A stretch of DNA of 64,000 bases from Elusimicrobiota bacterium (GCA_009778915.1 WRFH01000005.1:31688-95687), one strand, 5' to 3'. Positions 8,858-17,850 are shown, counted from the first letter of the stretch. A program made the numbers and translations. Notes: generated from the sequence alone by a model not told the origin.

Positions 8858-9535
8858 TTACTGCTGTACGCATGTATACGTTATTCCGCACGTGAAGTTA
8901 ATTCCGTTACCGGACTGATTGTTTTGTACATCAGTTCTTCCGTTCCAGCTGGTCGCGCAGCAGCCGCTTGCGTAGGTAATCCCGTCCGCCAGCAGTACCG
9001 GGTACGCGCTTTGGTTTTCGCAATAACCGGTGGTGTTGAGGTTGCAGCTTGAAGTAGCGATAGAAGTCGGACACGGATTACTTGGCGAGGCATTGGGATA
9101 AAGATTTAAGCCGTTGTTCGCAACGCCGCCGTTCTTGCAGTTTACCATAGCGTAACTCATCTGCCATACATAGCTGGGCGTCGGCGTTATGCCGCCTCCG
9201 CCGACAGGGGCAGATCCGCAGCATTTGCCGCTCGGGATATCTTCCTGATAGTCAGCCAGTTTGCTCTGTGTTCCTAAACACAGACACGGAGTAAGACAAG
9301 TTTTTCTGGCTTTTACCCATGTTTTAGTGATATCTGAGCAGCATCTGGAATCGTTATCATTGCCGTAGCCGCCCCAGTTATTTGCGCAGCAGTCGGAAAC
9401 GATATTGACGCCTGAACCGGGGGTTGCTTGATTACACCTGCACTCGGCATAACTGCCGTAAGGGTAAGTTATGCCGGTTCCGGCGGCGGCAAACAGAACG
9501 GCCGCGAACACAAAAATTTTTATTATTTTTTTCAC
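8858..9535 (-). CDS. Cys-rich secreted protein (family with 13252-13959)
   Basis: A 225-residue exported protein of unknown function, signal peptide MKKIIKIFVFAAVLFAAAGT followed by a Cys-rich domain (many CC pairs, CRCNQ, CANNW, RCC). The block TPCLCLGTQSKLADYQED followed by CC and PVGGG is shared with the paralogue at 13252. The C-terminal part differs. GTG start with AAGGAGG at good spacing; the same GTG start, RBS and promoter occur in the paralogue. Probably a disulfide-rich surface or secreted protein. No family recognised. Confidence 0.8.
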   Translation of the reverse strand: MKKIIKIFVFAAVLFAAAGTGITYPYGSYAECRCNQATPGSGVNIVSDCCANNWGGYGNDNDSRCCSDITKTWVKARKTCLTPCLCLGTQSKLADYQEDIPSGKCCGSAPVGGGGITPTPSYVWQMSYAMVNCKNGGVANNGLNLYPNASPSNPCPTSIATSSCNLNTTGYCENQSAYPVLLADGITYASGCCATSWNGRTDVQNNQSGNGINFTCGITYTCVQQ

Positions 9536-9540
9536 AAAAA

Positions 9541-9635
9541 AGCCTCCTTAATAATCTTGGAATTACACTTATATTTTAACCCGGAAAAAGCGTAATCCAA
9601 AATAACTAAAAAGGCTATGTTAGTCTCAGACGTGA
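9541..9635 (-). promoter_or_regulatory. Conserved promoter-leader of Cys-rich gene, copy 1
   Basis: About 90 bp nearly identical to 13966-14045. On the minus strand: TTGGAT (9595-9600), 16-bp spacer, TAAAAT (9573-9578), then the RBS AAGGAGG. The spacer and +1 region hold an inverted repeat, GGATTACGCT and AAGTGTAATTCC, which may be an operator. Confidence 0.65.
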
Positions 9636-9673
9636 AATTTTTTACGAAAATTAGGATTGCTTAAAAATGAAAA

Positions 9674-9710
9674 CATAAAAAAGGCCGCCTTTCGGGCGGC
9701 TTTTTTTATG
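9674..9710 (-). terminator. Terminator of the lpxK operon
   Basis: A CATAAAAAAGGCCGCC arm pairs with a GGCGGCTTTTTTTATG arm directly after the stop of the 9712 gene. Confidence 0.88.
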
Positions 9711-9711
9711 T

Positions 9712-10749
9712 TTAATTTTGTGGAGGGGGCGGTTCAAGCTGTACTACATTGCGCGTGTCAGGCTGTTGCGGGGTTTGGTCCGCCTGAGCGGCGCGGGCAG
9801 CGTCCGCCACGGGACCTATGCCGTCGCCTTTCACGGCTTCGCGGTTGAGGTAATACATTACCAGCGGCACCTCTATATAACACTGCGGAGTCATTTGAAT
9901 TACTAGGACAACCAGCGTCAACAGTACCATAACTATAATCCCCAGAAACGGAACCAAAGACGCCAGTATTGCAAGAATTATGCCTATAAAATAAACAATC
10001 CACTGGACGAACATCGCGGCGATAACGAAAGCAAACATTACAAGCATTACCAGCAGGAAAAAGCCTATCGTCGGCCAATAGCCGCCGCGCACGAGGCGCC
10101 ACGCGTATTTGACGGCGTCCGTATAATTTTTGCCTTTAAGCGCCAAAACCTGCGGCAGAGGCAGAACTGTCATAAAAACAAACCATGCCGCTATTAAGGT
10201 GAAAAAAGCGGCAAGCATGCACAAAGCCCCCACAGCGGGCTGACTAGCCGTAAAAGCAAAAACGGCCCCGCCGCCGAAAACCAGCGGCACGGCGTAAATA
10301 ATTAAAAATACGGCGAACAAAGTGAGAAAAAACGGCGTGACTCTGGCGTAAGTCTTTTTAAAACTTTCCCATATGCCGAGCGGCGTCCCCAAAAATTTAC
10401 TTTCAAGATACGCGGACACCGCGGCTATTCTCCAGAAGGCGGCAGCTATAAGGAGAATCAAAGCGACTGCAAAAAAGAGCCACATATAAGGATCCCTGAG
10501 AATAATATTAAATACTTCTAAATCCATTTGCCGCGCGACTTCCGTCGGCAGGTTTTTTGGTACGGCGTTAAAAAGAGGAGCCTTTGTTAAGACAAAATAT
10601 ATCCAGAACGGCGCCGAGCATACTATAACCGCGGCGACATAAATAAGCTGGAACAATATAAGGTTTACTATATTTTTAAAGAATACGTTAAACGAATCGC
10701 CTACAATATCCGTCACTGCATAAAGTTTTTTAAATATTTGTGTTTGCAT
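9712..10749 (-). CDS. Polytopic membrane protein of unknown function
   Basis: A 345-residue integral membrane protein with about six hydrophobic segments (first about residues 22-52, last about 265-295) and a hydrophilic C-terminal tail rich in Ala, Gln and Pro. It is the last gene of an operon lpxK-(419 aa)-(345 aa); start and stop overlap its upstream neighbour by 1 nt. No catalytic motif seen. The context with LpxK suggests an envelope role, but this is inference only. Confidence 0.8.
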   Translation of the reverse strand: MQTQIFKKLYAVTDIVGDSFNVFFKNIVNLILFQLIYVAAVIVCSAPFWIYFVLTKAPLFNAVPKNLPTEVARQMDLEVFNIILRDPYMWLFFAVALILLIAAAFWRIAAVSAYLESKFLGTPLGIWESFKKTYARVTPFFLTLFAVFLIIYAVPLVFGGGAVFAFTASQPAVGALCMLAAFFTLIAAWFVFMTVLPLPQVLALKGKNYTDAVKYAWRLVRGGYWPTIGFFLLVMLVMFAFVIAAMFVQWIVYFIGIILAILASLVPFLGIIVMVLLTLVVLVIQMTPQCYIEVPLVMYYLNREAVKGDGIGPVADAARAAQADQTPQQPDTRNVVQLEPPPPQN

Positions 10750-12008
10750 TATTTATCCTCGTCGTTTTTATTTTTATTCGGCGGCGGAGGGGGAACGTTG
10801 ACCACTTTAAGCCGCGGCGCCACGGGACCGGGCGGCGGCAGCGGTTCCTTGGGCTGCTGGCTGTCGTTTTCCGGCAGATATTCAGTGTCTTCCAAATGGA
10901 TTTCAAGATTTTGCTGCGACAGCGTGACGGTATTTTCCATATTGTCCTGCTTCTGTCTGTTTTTTTCTCTTTCGCGCAGACGCTTTTGCAGGATTTTTTC
11001 TATGTTATGGTCGCTGACGTTGGCGGTGTCCACGTAAATAGTGGGCATTTCGCCGCCGTGTTCATCGGATTCCGCGTTGGCTTTGTCAAAAATGCTTCTG
11101 TAAAATTTTTCGCTCTCCGGCAGGTCGTCGTAATTTTTTAAAGGCTCAGCCGCCGGAACTACGGTTTGGGCGGGCTTAGTTTTTTCAAGCTCGTCAAAAT
11201 CAAGCGCGTCCGCGCCGGCGGCGGCTTCAAGTTTGAAAAACAGAAGCGCGTAAGCGCTGTAAATAAAGGAAGTCAGCCAGGTAAAAAAAATAGCGGCCGC
11301 CACGCCTACCGCGAGCCCTACAAACAGCGCCATCGACAGAGTTTCAAACATGGACGGCGACATAGAGTGCAGCGACGCGCCGGTAATTCCGCCTATTATC
11401 GAAACAAGAATCACTAGTCCGTAAAACGCTAAATAAACCGCTGCAGAAAAAACGAACACGCTTGCCAGATAACCGAGCGTTTTCCAGTAATTATTTTTGA
11501 CGATGGAAAAACTGTGTTTGAATGCTTCCCAAAACGGCATGTCCCGCAGCACAATGGCCGCCAGCGTAAACGCGGCGTACAAAAGCGCGAATAAGTATGC
11601 AATGTCAAGCAGCGCGATTAACCGCAAGTCATTGATTCCGGCGGCGTTTAAGCCCAGGCTTACGGCGCTTATCGGGACTGACATCAAAACCGCGGCTATT
11701 ATAAAATGAAAAGTATGAACACCGCCTGCCTGCAAAGATTCAAATATACCGGCCGGAGCGCCTTGTATCCTGCTGCCGACTATTCCCACGGCGGACACGT
11801 AATAGAGCAGGGTTATAACATAGACAATAATTAATGAAGGCGTCAGCTCTCTTAAAACCAGCGCGCCGACAATGCCGATGACAAGCGCCCCTATGCCGCA
11901 TACCAGCCCGAGGCCGAATATCGCCCAAAAACACCTGCCGGCCATTTTAAAGCACGTTCCCCAATATTCGCCGAAACCCATCATCTTATAATTTATTTTA
12001 TCTGTCAT
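10749..12008 (-). CDS. Polytopic membrane protein with a long charged C-terminal tail
   Basis: A 419-residue protein with about six to seven membrane segments in residues 15-265, then a cytoplasmic-type tail (about residues 270-419) rich in Glu, Lys, Arg and Pro, with a likely helical stretch around HNIEKILQKRLREREKNRQ and a terminal proline run. Similar in layout to the 9712 gene, possibly a distant paralogue. It overlaps lpxK by 4 nt and the next gene by 1 nt. Function unknown. Confidence 0.8.
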   Translation of the reverse strand: MTDKINYKMMGFGEYWGTCFKMAGRCFWAIFGLGLVCGIGALVIGIVGALVLRELTPSLIIVYVITLLYYVSAVGIVGSRIQGAPAGIFESLQAGGVHTFHFIIAAVLMSVPISAVSLGLNAAGINDLRLIALLDIAYLFALLYAAFTLAAIVLRDMPFWEAFKHSFSIVKNNYWKTLGYLASVFVFSAAVYLAFYGLVILVSIIGGITGASLHSMSPSMFETLSMALFVGLAVGVAAAIFFTWLTSFIYSAYALLFFKLEAAAGADALDFDELEKTKPAQTVVPAAEPLKNYDDLPESEKFYRSIFDKANAESDEHGGEMPTIYVDTANVSDHNIEKILQKRLREREKNRQKQDNMENTVTLSQQNLEIHLEDTEYLPENDSQQPKEPLPPPGPVAPRLKVVNVPPPPPNKNKNDEDK

Positions 12009-13120
12009 TTTTTGCTTTTCCCGCCGGCTAGTTTAGTGAAGTTCGGGTACAAAGCTTCGGTAAACACTTCAAACTCTTTTTTGCCTTTTATTTCCATATT
12101 TATGGAAAGCACGTAAACGTTTTTATTCAAAATATCGCGCCAGTTGTCGGGGAATTTTACAAAATCTTTAAACGTCGTTATAAGCGGCGCGCCGCCGGAA
12201 AGTTCCATAAAATTTTTCAAATCAAAATCCGTGTAGCGCCTGTGGTCCGGATAGCGCCAGACTTTGGTGAGCGTCAAACCCAGTTTTCTCAAAGTGTCTT
12301 CAAACCCGCCCGGTTCGCCGATAGCGGAAAACGCGCCGGCCTCTCCTTTAAGCGCGGTGAGAGGAACTTTTTTTGATTCACAGATATCAAAATAATGGTC
12401 CGGCTTGTGGACTGCGCTTAAAATCTGCACGTCTTCGTTAATGAGGCGTATCTGGTCGCGTATATCTTCAAGCCTGCGCGCGTCAACATGGTCGCTGTGC
12501 GTGATTAAAATAAGATTGGCGCGGCTTAAGCCTTTTAAGTTTTCGCGGAGAGTGCCGTAAGGCAAAAGTCTTTTGTCGCCGAAGGGATTACGCGCGTCAA
12601 TCAGCACGATATCAACGTCTCTTTTCAGGCGGAAATGCTGGAAACCGTCGTCAAGAAGAATAATCTGGCTCTTAAAACGGCGCAGCGCTTCCGTGGCGGC
12701 AAGGTAGCGGTCTTTGTGTATGACTATGGGCACTTTAACGTCGGCCAGGCTGCGGGACATCATAAAAGGCTCGTCGCCGGCGGTGGTCCAGTTATTTTCA
12801 AGTTCGTCGTCAAAAAGCACTACGGGGTTTTTATCTTTAACCGCGCGTTTGTAACCGCGGGAAATTATAGCCGTCCTTATGCCGGCCTGCGCCAAAGTGC
12901 GCGCCGCGAGCAGCACGGCCGTGGTTTTGCCGGTGCCGCCGGCGGTAATATTGCCTATGCAAACCACGCGCGTGTTTACGCTGTAAGTTTTGCGCCAGTG
13001 GTGGGTGTATAAAAATTTATTTAAGGCCGCGCCCAGAGAGTAAAATTGGGACAAAACCCATAAAACACCCCTGCCGAGAAAATTATTTTTAAACGCGTCT
13101 CTGGTTTTTTCCAAGTCCAT
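12005..13120 (-). CDS. lpxK: Tetraacyldisaccharide 4'-kinase
   Basis: Phosphorylates the lipid A precursor at the 4' position (last-but-few step of lipid A synthesis, inner membrane). 371 residues with the P-loop VGNITAGGTGKTT-like IGNITAGGTGKTTAV (residues about 57-71), ILLDDGFQHFRLKRD and the NPFG motif typical of LpxK. An N-terminal amphipathic helix precedes the P-loop. The start is at the ATG at 13120 with GAGGT 5 nt upstream; an in-frame TTG 12 nt earlier overlaps that RBS and is less likely. It shows that the organism makes lipid A and so has an outer membrane. Confidence 0.95.
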   Translation of the reverse strand: MDLEKTRDAFKNNFLGRGVLWVLSQFYSLGAALNKFLYTHHWRKTYSVNTRVVCIGNITAGGTGKTTAVLLAARTLAQAGIRTAIISRGYKRAVKDKNPVVLFDDELENNWTTAGDEPFMMSRSLADVKVPIVIHKDRYLAATEALRRFKSQIILLDDGFQHFRLKRDVDIVLIDARNPFGDKRLLPYGTLRENLKGLSRANLILITHSDHVDARRLEDIRDQIRLINEDVQILSAVHKPDHYFDICESKKVPLTALKGEAGAFSAIGEPGGFEDTLRKLGLTLTKVWRYPDHRRYTDFDLKNFMELSGGAPLITTFKDFVKFPDNWRDILNKNVYVLSINMEIKGKKEFEVFTEALYPNFTKLAGGKSKK

Positions 13121-13194
13121 AAAATACCTCAATAAAATATTTTACATAATTAGATATGAAAATTACAATGAAAAAATATAATATGAATATAAAT

Positions 13195-13227
13195 AAAAAA
13201 CCTCTTCCGCAAGAAAGAGGTTTTTTT
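13195..13227 (-). terminator. Terminator after Cys-rich gene
   Basis: AAAAAACCTCTT pairs with AAGAGGTTTTTTT around CCGCAAGA; 25 bp after the stop at 13252. Confidence 0.85.
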
Positions 13228-13251
13228 CACTCTGTTTTATCTCTAAACAAC

Positions 13252-13959
13252 TTATGGCTGAGGGGTACAAATTAATCTAGCCAGCATTTGCCCGTTGCTG
13301 TTGCTTGTACAATTTGGTTGAGTCCCGTTCCACGCCGCTGTACTGCCAGGCGGACAGCAAAGGCAGTTGCAAGACTGAAAGCCCCATACCCCGCCCGCGG
13401 ATATGCATTGGTTATAGGCCAGCTGGCTGGGGCAGGTACATGCGCCCCATGTACAATCAGAGCCGCACGTTTGAAACATATAACCTTGTAAATAACTGCC
13501 GTTGCCGCCTAAGTCCACGCCGGTGTAAGTCGTACCGCCGCACCATTGCGTAGCGCCGGCCGTACATGCCCCGGGACAACTCCCGCCGAGGGTGCCGCCG
13601 CCGACAGGTTTTGACAGACAACATACCCCGCCCGGGGCGTCTTCCTGATAATCAGCCTGTTTGGTCTGTGTTCCCAGACACAGGCACGGCGTTTTACAGT
13701 AAGAAGTTGACCAATTCGCGCTTCCTCCTGCCCACACTTTATTCACGCCGGCTACAAGGGAGCAACATATGTCTGGGTTACTATTTTGATACGAATTATT
13801 GCTACTATCGGAGCAGCAGGTGGAGGGTTGATTACTGCCAAGCCCTGGGGAGGCTTGGTTACACCGGCAATGCTCATAAGACGTGGCGGCAAATGTTACC
13901 ATTGTTCCCGCAGCCAGAAACAAAAGCGACAGAGTTAAATTTATTGTTTTCTTTTTCAC
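13252..13959 (-). CDS. Cys-rich secreted protein (family with 8858-9535)
   Basis: A 235-residue exported Cys-rich protein of unknown function. Signal peptide about residues 1-25 (TLSLLFLAAGTMVTFA), then CRCNQASPG, CC pairs, TPCLCLGTQTKQADYQED and PVGGG shared with the 8858 paralogue, and a different C-terminal Cys-rich part (CPGACTAGATQWCGG, ACTCPSQLAYNQC, CNCLCCPPG). About 25 Cys suggest an extracellular disulfide-stabilised protein. GTG start with GGAG-type RBS; the promoter block is duplicated with that of the paralogue. Confidence 0.8.
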   Translation of the reverse strand: MKKKTINLTLSLLFLAAGTMVTFAATSYEHCRCNQASPGLGSNQPSTCCSDSSNNSYQNSNPDICCSLVAGVNKVWAGGSANWSTSYCKTPCLCLGTQTKQADYQEDAPGGVCCLSKPVGGGTLGGSCPGACTAGATQWCGGTTYTGVDLGGNGSYLQGYMFQTCGSDCTWGACTCPSQLAYNQCISAGGVWGFQSCNCLCCPPGSTAAWNGTQPNCTSNSNGQMLARLICTPQP

Positions 13960-13965
13960 AAAAAG

Positions 13966-14045
13966 TCTCCTTAATAATTTTGGAATTACACTTATATTTT
14001 AACCCGGAAAAAGTGTAATCCAAAATAACTAAAAAGGCTATGTTT
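13966..14045 (-). promoter_or_regulatory. Conserved promoter-leader of Cys-rich gene, copy 2
   Basis: Nearly identical to 9541-9635. Minus strand: TTGGAT (14018-14023), 16-bp spacer, TAAAAT (13996-14001). The inverted repeat is better here: GGATTACACT against AAGTGTAATTCC. Confidence 0.65.
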
Positions 14046-14112
14046 TTTTACGACTGAGACGATTCCAAATAAGATTTGACAGAAGTTTGAAAAACCGAAG
14101 GATTTTTGCATT

Positions 14113-14244
14113 TTCTCCCCTTTGTAAGGGGAGTACCGCCGCAGGCGGGGAGGGGTTTTGAACCGGGGGACAGGTTTATTTATATCGGGGTTGGTTCAAA
14201 ACCCTTCCCCCGCTTCGCGGGTACTTCCCTTATAAAGGGAAGAA
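14113..14244. repeat. Repeat family 2, copy 1 (inverted hairpin doublet)
   Basis: It begins with the hairpin CTCCCC/GGGGAG plus TACC, followed by GGCGGGGAGGGGTTTT. It ends with AAAACCCTTCCCCCGC, a GCGGGTACTTCCC segment and a closing CCCTT/AAGGG hairpin. The ends are inverted relative to each other. The second copy is at 57101-57233. REP/BIME-like. It fills the gap between the Cys-rich gene and the trigger factor terminator, and no gene is seen there. Confidence 0.8.
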
Positions 14245-14280
14245 AATTATATTGTCAACTAATTATCCCACGTTGGAATA

Positions 14281-14310
14281 AAAAAAGGGCCGGTTTTCAC
14301 CGGCCCTGAG
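14281..14310 (-). terminator. Terminator after trigger factor
   Basis: GGGCCGGT/ACCGGCCC stem (14287-14306) followed by a T-run on the minus strand. Confidence 0.85.
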
Positions 14311-14380
14311 GTTAAAAACTAATCGTTTAAAGTCCGCCTAAAATATTTAAGCAAAACCGCAAACAACCCAGTTTTTAAAT

Positions 14381-15655
14381 TTATTTTGTTTCAGCTTTTG
14401 ATTTGAGGAAATCAAACACTTTCCTCTCGGTAATCGTGGCTATGATGTGGTCTTTGCGCTCGTTGAAAAACGCTTTGATTTTCTTGTCTTCTTTTTTGTC
14501 GTTTTCGGCCAAAGTTTTGTCCAGCTCCGTCTGCCAGTCGGCTTCCGCGGCTGTCAGGTTTTCTTTTTTGGCTATGGCGTGGATAAGGTAGCCTATGCGT
14601 AAATCTTTTTCAACGTTTTCGCGCATTTTTTCCGCCATTTCTTTTTTCTGCTCCGGCGGAATATTCTGGCCGCCGCCGTAGCGCTGCAGGAAACCTTCGA
14701 CGGTGGATTGCAGCTGTTCTTCCACCAAGCCCTTTGGAAGTTCGAAGTTATTTTCGGCGACAAGCGCGTCTTCGATTTGCTTTACCGTTTCGCGCTCCGC
14801 GCCGGTTTTGGCGTCCTGCGCCATGCCTTCGCGCACTTTAGTTTTTAGGTCGTCCACCGTCTCAAAACCCATATCTTTTGCAAAAGCCGCGTCCAGAACC
14901 GGGGCTATTTTTTTCTTGACTTCCTGCACGGTAACTTTGAACTCCACCTTTTCTCCGCCGACGGTCTCCGTAAAATCTTTCACGTCGCCTTTCTTCGCGT
15001 TTTTTATGACGTCCGCCATGCCGGCTACCGTCTGCGGCGCGGACATGTCAATAAGTTCGCTGTCCGCCGAAAGTTTGGCGTCCTTTACGCCGTTTTTAAG
15101 CGCGTCATAAGAGACAGTGACAAAACTGTCGTCCTTTATAACGCCGTCCGCGTCGTCTTCAAGACGGGAATTGTGCTCCATAATTTCTTTGATTCGCGCG
15201 TCGACTTCCGCGTCGGACACAGCGTCTGATTTTTTTGTAATTTTTATGCCGGTGTAATTTTTCGGCTCAAACTCCGGCGCGGTTTCCACCAGACATTCAA
15301 AAGTAAAAGGTTTGTTTTCTTCAAGCGTGTTAAAATCCGCTTTTGTCAAAGAGGGCACCGTGACAGGATTTAATTTTTTTATTTCCAGCGCCTTCGCCAC
15401 GCCCGCGCGGATGACGAAATCAACGGCGCGTTCCTTAATATGCGTCGGGAAATTTTGTTTAACCAGCTGCAGCGGCACTTTGCCGGAGCGGAAACCCTGC
15501 ATCTGCGCGCGGCTCTGCACCTGGATAAGCGCGTCCTGGAAACATTTGTTAACCAGCTCGGGAGTTACTTCTATGCTTAAAGTAATTTCGGTGGGTTTTT
15601 TAGTAAGTTCTTTTACTTTTACGTCTGCTGCGTCAGCCTTTGTGAAAATTGCCAT
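14381..15655 (-). CDS. tig: Trigger factor
   Basis: Ribosome-associated chaperone with a peptidyl-prolyl isomerase domain that meets nascent chains at the tunnel exit. The 424 residues have the N-terminal ribosome-binding motif GFRSGKVP (about residues 55-62), a central FKBP-type domain (about 155-250) and a helical C-terminal chaperone domain. The FKBP region is degenerate in parts (DDSFVTVSYDALKNG). Not followed by clpP/clpX as in many bacteria; clpP is at 57859. It starts 24 bp after a tRNA pair on the same strand. Confidence 0.94.
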   Translation of the reverse strand: MAIFTKADAADVKVKELTKKPTEITLSIEVTPELVNKCFQDALIQVQSRAQMQGFRSGKVPLQLVKQNFPTHIKERAVDFVIRAGVAKALEIKKLNPVTVPSLTKADFNTLEENKPFTFECLVETAPEFEPKNYTGIKITKKSDAVSDAEVDARIKEIMEHNSRLEDDADGVIKDDSFVTVSYDALKNGVKDAKLSADSELIDMSAPQTVAGMADVIKNAKKGDVKDFTETVGGEKVEFKVTVQEVKKKIAPVLDAAFAKDMGFETVDDLKTKVREGMAQDAKTGAERETVKQIEDALVAENNFELPKGLVEEQLQSTVEGFLQRYGGGQNIPPEQKKEMAEKMRENVEKDLRIGYLIHAIAKKENLTAAEADWQTELDKTLAENDKKEDKKIKAFFNERKDHIIATITERKVFDFLKSKAETK

Positions 15656-15679
15656 TTTGTTTATCTTCTCCTGTTAAGA

Positions 15680-15764
15680 TGGTGGACGGAGAGGGACTTG
15701 AACCCTCAAGGATTTCTCCATACGGTCCTAAGCCGTACGCGTCTGCCAGTTCCGCCATCCGTCC
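15680..15764 (-). tRNA. tRNA-Leu (anticodon UAG)
   Basis: 85 nt with encoded CCA. Acceptor GGACGGA/TCCGTCC, anticodon loop CTTAGGA (TAG), long variable arm and TTCAAGT T-loop fit a class II tRNA-Leu. Confidence 0.97.
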
Positions 15765-15779
15765 TTGTATATTATTAAA

Positions 15780-15855
15780 TGGTGGGCTATACAGGGTTCG
15801 AACCTGTGACCTTACGCTTAAGAGGCGTCTGCTCTACCAGCTGAGCTAATAGCCC
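15780..15855 (-). tRNA. tRNA-Lys (anticodon CUU)
   Basis: 76 nt with encoded CCA. Acceptor GGGCTAT/ATAGCCC, anticodon loop CTCTTAA (CTT), T-loop TTCGAAC. The 27-43 pair of the anticodon stem is a G-A mismatch. 15 bp upstream of tRNA-Leu on the same strand, likely co-transcribed. Confidence 0.96.
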
Positions 15856-16017
15856 GTCGTTCCATTATATCAAATTTAGCCGGACTAATTGGTTTGCTCT
15901 GTATCTAAATTTTGTGTAAAAAAGCAATACTCAAAATCCTTCTTGCTGTTTTTGTTGAAAATTGTAATAATGTAAGAGGGTTTATATATATATAGATGTC
16001 GTTAAAGGGATATAATA

Positions 16018-17787
16018 ATGAAAAAAATATTTTTATTAGCAGTTGTTTTATCCGCCTGCGCGCCGGTTTTCGCGCAGCAAAGCGTGGATAATCAAATAAA
16101 TTCTCTAATGGGCCAGTACGCGTTGTCCGACGTTACCAACGCCTATTTTACAATGCTTGAATATTCTTATCCGGAACGCGCCACTCGCGCCGGCATTGAC
16201 CGCGCCAATGACAGGCTTGACGAGCGCACAGTCGCGGCCGAACAGAAAAGACGCACGGATATTAAGAATATCAGAGACATGCTCACCAAAATCAAACAGA
16301 AAAAATTAAACCAGTCCGAGAAAACGGATTACGACGTGCTGGCCAGAAGCCTCTCATTTGATTATTATCTTACCACCCGCGGCCGCACGCAGGCCAGCCC
16401 GCTCTGGTACCTGGCCGCGCAGGACGCGGTTTACGATGTTCTGCTTAAAGGAATCAACACTTTGAGCCCGTATATTATCGAGCCGCGCGTTAAACTGCTG
16501 CCGCAGGTTTTTAAAGACGGCACGGACAATATAAAAGGCGCTTATAAAAGCGAAGCGGCCCTTGCCGTAAACAAAGCGTATGCCGCTTTCACGTCGATAG
16601 GCGATATGGACGCTTTCCTGGGCAAAAACGCGGGGGACGACGCGCACGCCCAGCTTAAAGAAATTACCGACGTAGAGAAAACAAATCTGCGCGCGTTTTT
16701 TGATAAGCTTAAAGCCATAGCCAAAAACGCGAAGCCGGAACCTAAAAAAAGTCCTTCTTATTACGAGATGATTTTAAAAGACCAAATCCAGCTTGACCAG
16801 ACGCCGGACGACCTTACAAAGGTTGCCGAAGCGTCCCTTAACAAAGCTAAACAAAATCTTCTTGTAATGGTTAAATCTTTCAACCTTAAAAAGCAAACCG
16901 CCGAGGTTAAAGATTTTTACACGCTCGCCGCCAACGTGCAGGACGTGCCGCAGTATGAAAACCTTTTGCCGACCGTCGGGGAAGAAATTAAAAAAGCCAA
17001 CAAAGCGATGACCGACGCGCTGCCCGGCTCCGACATGAAAGTTTTTGTCAACCATATGCCGCAGTATCCGTCGTTTTTAAATCCGGCGTATCTGTTCCTG
17101 CCGCCGTACGGCATTGAGCACAACCTTGTCGGCACGCTGTTTATCTATACTCCGCCGACGACAACCAATAATCCGCGTCGCGAGCTGGACGCTTTTATTA
17201 AAAAGAATTTCACAATGCCGCAAATCAAGCTGCTGGTTACGGAAAGCGTAGTGCCCGGCAAGCAGATGTTCTACTCTTATTCTTATAATACTAAGCCTAT
17301 ACGCCGCGCTCTGGCGTCCAACGCCGTGCTGGACGGCTGGTCCGCCTACGCCAAACATCTGGCTTACGAGATGGGTTACATTAACACCAAAGAGGACGTT
17401 TTATTCCTGGCGTTTGACGACTATGTCCGCGCCGTCAAAGCTTTGGCTGATTTGAAACTCGGCACGGGCGCGCTGGATTATGAGGAAACTATTCTTTTCA
17501 TGATGTCGCAGGGCATAAGCAAAGACGACGCGGAAATTTTTACGCGCCAGATAGCGTTTAACCCGGGCGCCGCCGTCGGAGAGCTGCGCGCGTATGATGA
17601 AATCAAGGCCCTTCGCAAAAAATATAAAGACGCGCAGGGGGCAAGTTTCAATCTGGCCGCTTTCCACAACAATCTTTTTTACGTGGGCAAGGTGCCGGTG
17701 GCTTCGCTAAGCGCGGAACTTGATTACGCGTATAAAAATAATAAAAATATGGACATGAAAAATTATACGCCCAAAATAAGCTATTAA
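16018..17787 (+). CDS. DUF885 family protein, apparently catalytically inactive
   Basis: A 589-residue exported protein (signal peptide MKKIFLLAVVLSACAPVFA) of the DUF885/COG4805 family, whose active members look like zinc metallopeptidases with HExxPGH and EGW motifs. Here the corresponding sites read TESVVPGKQ (residues 408-416) and DGWSAYAKH (439-447): the expected metal-binding His residues are gone. The rest of the all-helical fold is intact and full length. It may be a pseudoenzyme with a binding or regulatory role in the periplasm. Monocistronic; AAAGGGA upstream of the ATG and a terminator just after the stop. Confidence 0.8.
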   Translation: MKKIFLLAVVLSACAPVFAQQSVDNQINSLMGQYALSDVTNAYFTMLEYSYPERATRAGIDRANDRLDERTVAAEQKRRTDIKNIRDMLTKIKQKKLNQSEKTDYDVLARSLSFDYYLTTRGRTQASPLWYLAAQDAVYDVLLKGINTLSPYIIEPRVKLLPQVFKDGTDNIKGAYKSEAALAVNKAYAAFTSIGDMDAFLGKNAGDDAHAQLKEITDVEKTNLRAFFDKLKAIAKNAKPEPKKSPSYYEMILKDQIQLDQTPDDLTKVAEASLNKAKQNLLVMVKSFNLKKQTAEVKDFYTLAANVQDVPQYENLLPTVGEEIKKANKAMTDALPGSDMKVFVNHMPQYPSFLNPAYLFLPPYGIEHNLVGTLFIYTPPTTTNNPRRELDAFIKKNFTMPQIKLLVTESVVPGKQMFYSYSYNTKPIRRALASNAVLDGWSAYAKHLAYEMGYINTKEDVLFLAFDDYVRAVKALADLKLGTGALDYEETILFMMSQGISKDDAEIFTRQIAFNPGAAVGELRAYDEIKALRKKYKDAQGASFNLAAFHNNLFYVGKVPVASLSAELDYAYKNNKNMDMKNYTPKISY

Positions 17788-17817
17788 AAAAAGCCCGCGC
17801 AAAACGCGGGCTTTTTT
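17788..17817 (+). terminator. Terminator after DUF885 gene
   Basis: AAAGCCCGCG/CGCGGGCTTTTTT around the loop CAAAA, directly at the stop. Confidence 0.9.
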
Positions 17818-17821
17818 AAAA

Positions 17822-17830
17822 TGCTATAAT
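17822..17830 (+). promoter_or_regulatory. pyr operon promoter (extended -10)
   Basis: TGCTATAAT; the predicted start is near 17837, upstream of the PyrR-binding site. No clear -35 is seen because the preceding terminator occupies that place. Confidence 0.6.
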
Positions 17831-17850
17831 ATATAGGAAGACTTTAATTA

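Noticed and set aside
14106..14309. Small open frame over the family 2 repeat at 14113-14244
   Set aside because: It runs through the repeat hairpins and the tig terminator with no RBS; a chance frame.
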